Below, piece after piece: positions 60,820 to 64,000 of a DNA stretch of 64,000 nucleotides. The notes under the pieces were generated by a model. The model was not told where the DNA came from, ran no database searches, and was given only the letters and a program-made list of their open reading frames with translations. The position numbers and the translations under genes were made by a program. This stretch comes from Lachnospiraceae bacterium (GTDB lineage: Bacteria > Bacillota > Clostridia > Lachnospirales > Lachnospiraceae): the NCBI GenBank assembly GCA_902363835.1, contig CABJBM010000013.1:1-64000 (forward strand). The letters run 5' to 3'. Within the stretch, counting starts at the first letter, position 1, and each line of letters begins with the position of its first letter.

Positions 60820-61722
60820 TTATAATCCATTCCTAAAATCCACCTGGATCGCTCCTGTTTTGCAATCCAGATCCATGTTCTTGCTCGCCCCGTTATCCGT
60901 CTGCTGACTGCCTTTTAAGGCTGCAGTTCCCTGGTCTCCGATTTTTATGGCTCCCATTTTACACTGGACATCGTAATTATAATCTTCCTTTTTCCCTGCA
61001 AGCTCCAGCCTTATGGCCCCGACCCGGCATTCCGCATCAATATCCCCGGAAGTGGATCCTGAAAATTCTATGGCTCCTGCACTGCTTTCAAGGTCAAGCT
61101 TTCCCACGTTTCCGCTGCTGATCTTTACTGCACCGGCCTGGGCTTCAATATCCAGTTCTTCTGCTGACAGGGTTTGAGCCATTATGGCCGGACCGGAATA
61201 CTCCCTGTCTAAAAGCCGGTTTGAATGAACGGATTTTAAACTGACATGGGAAAAACGGTAATCCTTTGGTACCTGAACCGTAAAGAGCAGTTCCGGGCCA
61301 TCCTTTCTTTCCCAGCCGGTGTATTCCTGAAGCTCAAGCTCATCGTCTTCCTGATCAAGATTCCAGCAGCTTTTATCCCTGTTGCAGAAAATCTTGACCT
61401 CACTTCCCTGCGGATCCTCCACAAAGACAACGTTTCCCGTACGTATTACTATATCCAGTTTTTTTACTTCCGGAGAAGAAAAAATTTCCTTTCCTTTTCC
61501 TTCCTTATTAAAAGTTTCCGGAATGTAAAAATTTTCAAAACTGCTTTCATCCCAGAAGCCATCCAGGGTAATTCCTGATATTTCCCTTTTCCATTCAAAG
61601 GCTCTTTGGGGTATGATATCCTGTAAATTTCCTCCCATTACAGCGGATACGGCTGAAATTCCTCCGCCCACTAAAATGCAGATGCTTCCGGCAATCAAAC
61701 ATATTTTTACAAACCTTTTCAT
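60820..61722 (-). CDS. DUF4097-family beta-strand repeat protein
   Basis: Protein of 300 residues with an N-terminal membrane anchor or signal (FVKICLIAGSICILVGGGISAVSA, landmark) and an outer part of repeated short beta strands with a DxxAxxGAIxxxxG-like period in the last 120 residues (ELDIEAQAGAVKI, KLDLESSAGAIEF, DIDAECRVGAIRL, DLDCKTGAIQVDF). Such DUF4097 proteins usually follow DUF1700 and PadR genes, as here. It overlaps DUF1700 by 4 bases (ATGA). Function is unknown, likely at the cell envelope. Confidence 0.88.
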   Translation of the reverse strand: MKRFVKICLIAGSICILVGGGISAVSAVMGGNLQDIIPQRAFEWKREISGITLDGFWDESSFENFYIPETFNKEGKGKEIFSSPEVKKLDIVIRTGNVVFVEDPQGSEVKIFCNRDKSCWNLDQEDDELELQEYTGWERKDGPELLFTVQVPKDYRFSHVSLKSVHSNRLLDREYSGPAIMAQTLSAEELDIEAQAGAVKISSGNVGKLDLESSAGAIEFSGSTSGDIDAECRVGAIRLELAGKKEDYNYDVQCKMGAIKIGDQGTAALKGSQQTDNGASKNMDLDCKTGAIQVDFRNGL

Positions 61723-62462
61723 AAACGACTTCTCCTTCCGTGAAATAACCTGCTAAGGACGTTCACACAGCTTCTGAAAAGAAAAGGAAGAAATCTTCCA
61801 TAAAAAGCGCCGCAAACAGACAGGGCAATCAGGCCAAGGCCAAGAAACAGGATTCCCAGTCCCAAAAGCAGGGCTCCGCTTAAAGGGTGAATCACCATGG
61901 AAACAAAACTGGCAAAAATCATACAAACTCCTGCTGCAAGGAATGCAAAGGTTATGGCACCTACTCCGATAACCGCTGCGGCAAGACACCCCAGAAGACC
62001 GCCTGCAATGCCGGCAAGCCCGCCTCCTATTCCCATAAGTAAGGGAGAAGCTACAATAATTAATATAATCCACAAAACAATTCTTACGGTCCTGTTCCCA
62101 TCCATATGAGTTCTGTGCCTGCGGTGTTTTTTACCTGCTCCATGTTCCTGGTATCTCTGATCATCTGATACCTCAGGAAGGTCATACCGCTTTGCCATCT
62201 GGTAATTGGGATCTTTAAACCGTTCATCCCGGTAGCCGGTCTCCGTAAACTCTCCTCCATCCTTTAAATTACCGGATACATCCGAACGGATAATGGCTGC
62301 TATTCGCTCAGGGCTTTCAAATTCCTGTATTACTTTTTCCTCATTTTCCTGCCCTGCTTCCTCCAGATAATCCCTGTAATATTCGATGGCATCCGCCTTT
62401 TCTTCATCTGGAATATCCGACAGCAGATATTCCAGCTCTCTCATAAACTCATCCCTGCTCAT
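61719..62462 (-). CDS. DUF1700 (HAAS-type) membrane protein
   Basis: Protein of 247 residues. The N-terminal HAAS-like part, MSRDEFMRELEYLLSDIPDEE with AIEYYRDYLEEA, is a short helical domain that often partners PadR regulators; residues about 125-230 form several membrane helices rich in Gly/Ala (LLMGIGGGLAGIAGGLLGCL). Start and stop overlap PadR and DUF4097 genes by 4 bases each, indicating coupled translation. It may link membrane state to PadR, by analogy with similar operons. Confidence 0.9.
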   Translation of the reverse strand: MSRDEFMRELEYLLSDIPDEEKADAIEYYRDYLEEAGQENEEKVIQEFESPERIAAIIRSDVSGNLKDGGEFTETGYRDERFKDPNYQMAKRYDLPEVSDDQRYQEHGAGKKHRRHRTHMDGNRTVRIVLWIILIIVASPLLMGIGGGLAGIAGGLLGCLAAAVIGVGAITFAFLAAGVCMIFASFVSMVIHPLSGALLLGLGILFLGLGLIALSVCGAFYGRFLPFLFRSCVNVLSRLFHGRRSRL

Positions 62463-62779
62463 ATATGTGCCTCCTCAAAAATCCGGGATATCTTCTGCGA
62501 GTAGCTTTCCCACTCACCTTTATAGAGATTCAATTGAACCCTTCCTTTTTCCGTAATCTTATAATATCTTCTGTTTCTTCCGTCAAATGCCAAATCATAA
62601 ACCTCCAGACACTCTTCCTTCTGCAATCTTCGGAGTACCGGATAAAGGGTTGATTCTGAAATCTCAATGACATTTCTCACATCCTGGGTAATTTTATAAC
62701 CATAGGTACCCTCTTGATCCCTTGATACTACCGCAAGGACAATGGCGTCCAATAATGCTGCTCCTGTGTTAAAAACCAT
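62459..62779 (-). CDS. PadR-family transcriptional regulator
   Basis: Winged-helix regulator of 106 residues: LDAIVLAVVSRDQEGTYGYKITQDV, then SESTLYPVLRRLQKEECLEVYD, a classic PadR recognition helix, and RNRRYYKITEKGR as wing. Its short C-terminal helix places it in the PadR-s2 type. It is likely to repress its own operon through palindromes around the promoter at 63126-63178. It overlaps DUF1700 by 4 bases. Confidence 0.92.
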   Translation of the reverse strand: MVFNTGAALLDAIVLAVVSRDQEGTYGYKITQDVRNVIEISESTLYPVLRRLQKEECLEVYDLAFDGRNRRYYKITEKGRVQLNLYKGEWESYSQKISRIFEEAHI

Positions 62780-62821
62780 ATGTCCACTCCTATCTTTAAT
62801 ATTGCCTATGCTTTGATAATA

Positions 62822-63070
62822 CTACTTTGTTTCATCCTTTGGCGTCTGGGGTATGATTACCGCAGCAATGATATAAAGAACCAGACTTCCTCCCACCAGG
62901 GAAAATCCCATAAATGAATGGAACAAATGACGCCAAGATTGGAGGAACATCAAAAGAACCCATATCAACCTTATCATCACAGGATCGACCTGAAAATATT
63001 CTCCAATGCCGCCGCATACACCGCAGAGGACTCTGTTCTTTACAGACCGGTACAAACGTTTTGGCTCCAC
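62822..63070 (-). CDS. PspC-domain membrane protein
   Basis: Protein of 82 residues: KRLYRSVKNRVLCGVCGGIGEYFQVDPVMIRLIWVLL (landmark ends) then a helix near the C-terminus (LVGGSLVLYIIAAVIIPQTP). It is a second, slightly longer PspC protein. It begins with GTG 63070, with AAGGAAGGTGG upstream. It is first in the operon, 42 bases before padR. About half identical to the PspC protein at 60573 over the core. Confidence 0.87.
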   Translation of the reverse strand: MEPKRLYRSVKNRVLCGVCGGIGEYFQVDPVMIRLIWVLLMFLQSWRHLFHSFMGFSLVGGSLVLYIIAAVIIPQTPKDETK

Positions 63071-63125
63071 GATTGCCCACCTTCCTTTCTACTATATGAA
63101 CTGATGTATAATATTATTTTACTTT

Positions 63126-63178
63126 GTATATTATATACCGTATAACAATATTATATGCTATATAATATTACTTGTCAA
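63126..63178 (-). promoter_or_regulatory. Consensus promoter with palindromic PadR operator candidates
   Basis: TTGACA (63173-63178) and TATAAT (63150-63155), 17 bases apart on the minus strand, form a consensus promoter. A perfect palindrome with 10-base arms AATATTATAT/ATATAATATT (63147-63169) fills spacer and -10, and a second, GTATATTATATAC (63126-63138), covers the start region. Both are well placed for repression by the operon's PadR. The surrounding 63071-63221 is very AT-rich, with no gene. Confidence 0.75.
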
Positions 63179-63226
63179 CACCTATTAAAAAACTTTTTTA
63201 ACCCACTTTATAATAAAACAAAAAAG

Positions 63227-63265
63227 AGATGCCTTCAGACAGTTGATCACTCTCTGAAAACATCC
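63227..63265 (-). terminator. Terminator of the TRAP binding-protein gene
   Basis: GATG/CATC and TTCAGA/TCTGAA arms with an internal mismatch, followed on the minus strand by TTTTTTGTTTT, 38 bases after the stop at 63304. Confidence 0.7.
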
Positions 63266-63303
63266 CTTATGATTTTCCTTCTCAATCTCCAAAATACAAC
63301 CAA

Positions 63304-64000
63304 TTACCGGACCTGGGCGATCCGGTTCACCACGTCAATATATTCGCTGCAATACATCTGATAAACCTTCATGACAGCTGCCCGAAAACGCACCTGTTCT
63401 GAGGGGCTCAGTTCCGTAACAACGCAGCCGGCCTTTGTCAGCCGGTCCCTGACACTCTGCTCCCTGGCCTCCCACAGCTGCCTTTCATACCGGGCGGATT
63501 CCTCTGCACAGGCCGCCATAATTTCCCTGTCCGTTTCACTTAACTTCTCCCAGGTGGCCTGGGAGGCCAGCTGCATTTCAGGAATCCGGCTGTGGGCATC
63601 TAAGGTAATGTATTTTGCCACCTCATAATGCTTCATGGTTTCATAGGATGGCCAGTTGTTTTCCGCACCGTCAATGCTGCTGGTTTCCAGCGCAGCATAT
63701 ACTTCCGAATAAGCCATTGGCACCGCTCTGGCTCCCAAAGCCTCCACCATAGCAGCCATCATGTCGGACTTTGCAACACGGATGCGCATTTTTTTCAAAT
63801 CCTCCACACGTTCTATGGGACCGGAGGAATTGTAAAAATGCCTGGCACCTGCATCATACCAGGAAAGAGCAACCAGACCGCTTCCCCCAAATTCCTTCTT
63901 AAATTCCTCCCCGATCTCTCCGTCCAGCACCTTCCACATATGGCTTTCATCCCGGTACAGATAAGGAAGCTGCAGCACATTAAATTTAGGATTTATTTCT
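63304..64000 (-). CDS. TRAP transporter substrate-binding protein DctP (partial)
   Basis: C-terminal 231 or so residues of a DctP-family periplasmic-type binding protein; the frame stays open to the window edge, so the N-terminus and signal sequence lie outside. INPKFNVLQLPYLYRDESHMWKVLDG, landmark ends, is the usual mid-protein segment. The DctP block MRIRVAKSDMMAAMVEALGARAVPMAYSEVYAALETSSIDGAENNW (ends as landmark) contains the conserved Arg that binds the carboxylate of the ligand. It should feed a TRAP importer (DctQ/DctM) for an organic or sugar acid. Partners may lie beyond the edge. Confidence 0.9.
   Translation of the reverse strand, partial: EINPKFNVLQLPYLYRDESHMWKVLDGEIGEEFKKEFGGSGLVALSWYDAGARHFYNSSGPIERVEDLKKMRIRVAKSDMMAAMVEALGARAVPMAYSEVYAALETSSIDGAENNWPSYETMKHYEVAKYITLDAHSRIPEMQLASQATWEKLSETDREIMAACAEESARYERQLWEAREQSVRDRLTKAGCVVTELSPSEQVRFRAAVMKVYQMYCSEYIDVVNRIAQVR

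Noticed and set aside
63121..63178. AT-rich repeats near 63.1 kb as an origin or attachment site
   Set aside because: The palindromes coincide with a consensus promoter of a PadR operon and there is no integrase, tRNA or DnaA gene nearby, so operators are the simpler explanation.

Overview
The window looks like a chromosomal segment of an anaerobic, spore-forming Lachnospiraceae-type Firmicute (Lacrimispora/Lachnoclostridium-like). This is inferred from moderate GC, strong AGGAGG-type ribosome sites, an alpha/beta small acid-soluble spore protein gene, [FeFe]-hydrogenase maturases, the anaerobic (early cobalt insertion) B12 pathway, and many YesM-type histidine kinases paired with AraC-type response regulators. 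Nearly all genes lie on the minus strand; only one two-component pair (21284-24480) is on the plus strand. No rRNA, tRNA, CRISPR array, transposase or phage gene was seen.

Layout, left to right. (1) 121-5061: late cobalamin genes, transcribed cobS, a short cobU-like gene, cbiB, cobD, cobQ. (2) 5257-15333: a sulfated-glycan locus, transcribed kinase, regulator, binding lipoprotein, two permeases, Cys-type sulfatase, GH2 glycosidase. (3) 15583-24480: a second sugar ABC locus with a TIM-barrel isomerase, an OPA-type MFS carrier and a divergent two-component pair. (4) 24490-30648: a MATE pump, an orphan Na+-pump beta subunit with a 46-residue gamma-like protein, and the hydrogenase-maturation genes hydF, hydG and a TM1266-type regulator. 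(5) 30848-34476: a compact osmC-lpdA-lplA-marR operon. (6) 34906-50187: a large host- or plant-glycan locus with a two-component pair, ABC permeases, GH112 phosphorylase, GH88, GH29, binding lipoprotein, and a PHP-MFS-PHP trio. (7) 50413-60041: the main corrin-ring operon, cbiD, cbiL, cbiF, cbiG, cbiH, cbiJE fusion, cbiT, cbiA, cobT, cobU. (8) 60214-63070: a spore protein and a PspC/PadR/DUF1700/DUF4097 envelope operon. (9) 63304 to the end: a truncated TRAP binding protein gene.

How the parts work together. The two B12 blocks give most of the route from precorrin-2 to adenosylcobalamin; cbiC, a cobalt chelatase and an adenosyltransferase are not here. Each of the three sugar importers has its own sensor pair and sugar-processing enzymes but no ATPase, so a shared MsmX-type ATPase elsewhere is likely. 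The glycosidases and sulfatase have no signal peptides, so imported oligosaccharides are probably degraded in the cytoplasm.

Most interesting items. (a) A roughly 97-base hairpin element occurs twice, after cobQ and before a kinase gene, with compensatory base changes in its stem. (b) The osmC-lpdA-lplA-marR operon looks like a self-contained lipoyl-driven peroxide-reducing system with a palindromic operator at its promoter. (c) Three leaders with their own terminators lie before the hydrogenase-maturation operon, the Na+-pump gene and the MATE gene, matching no riboswitch class I recognise. (d) A PHP paralogue and a short CobU paralogue each lack key residues.
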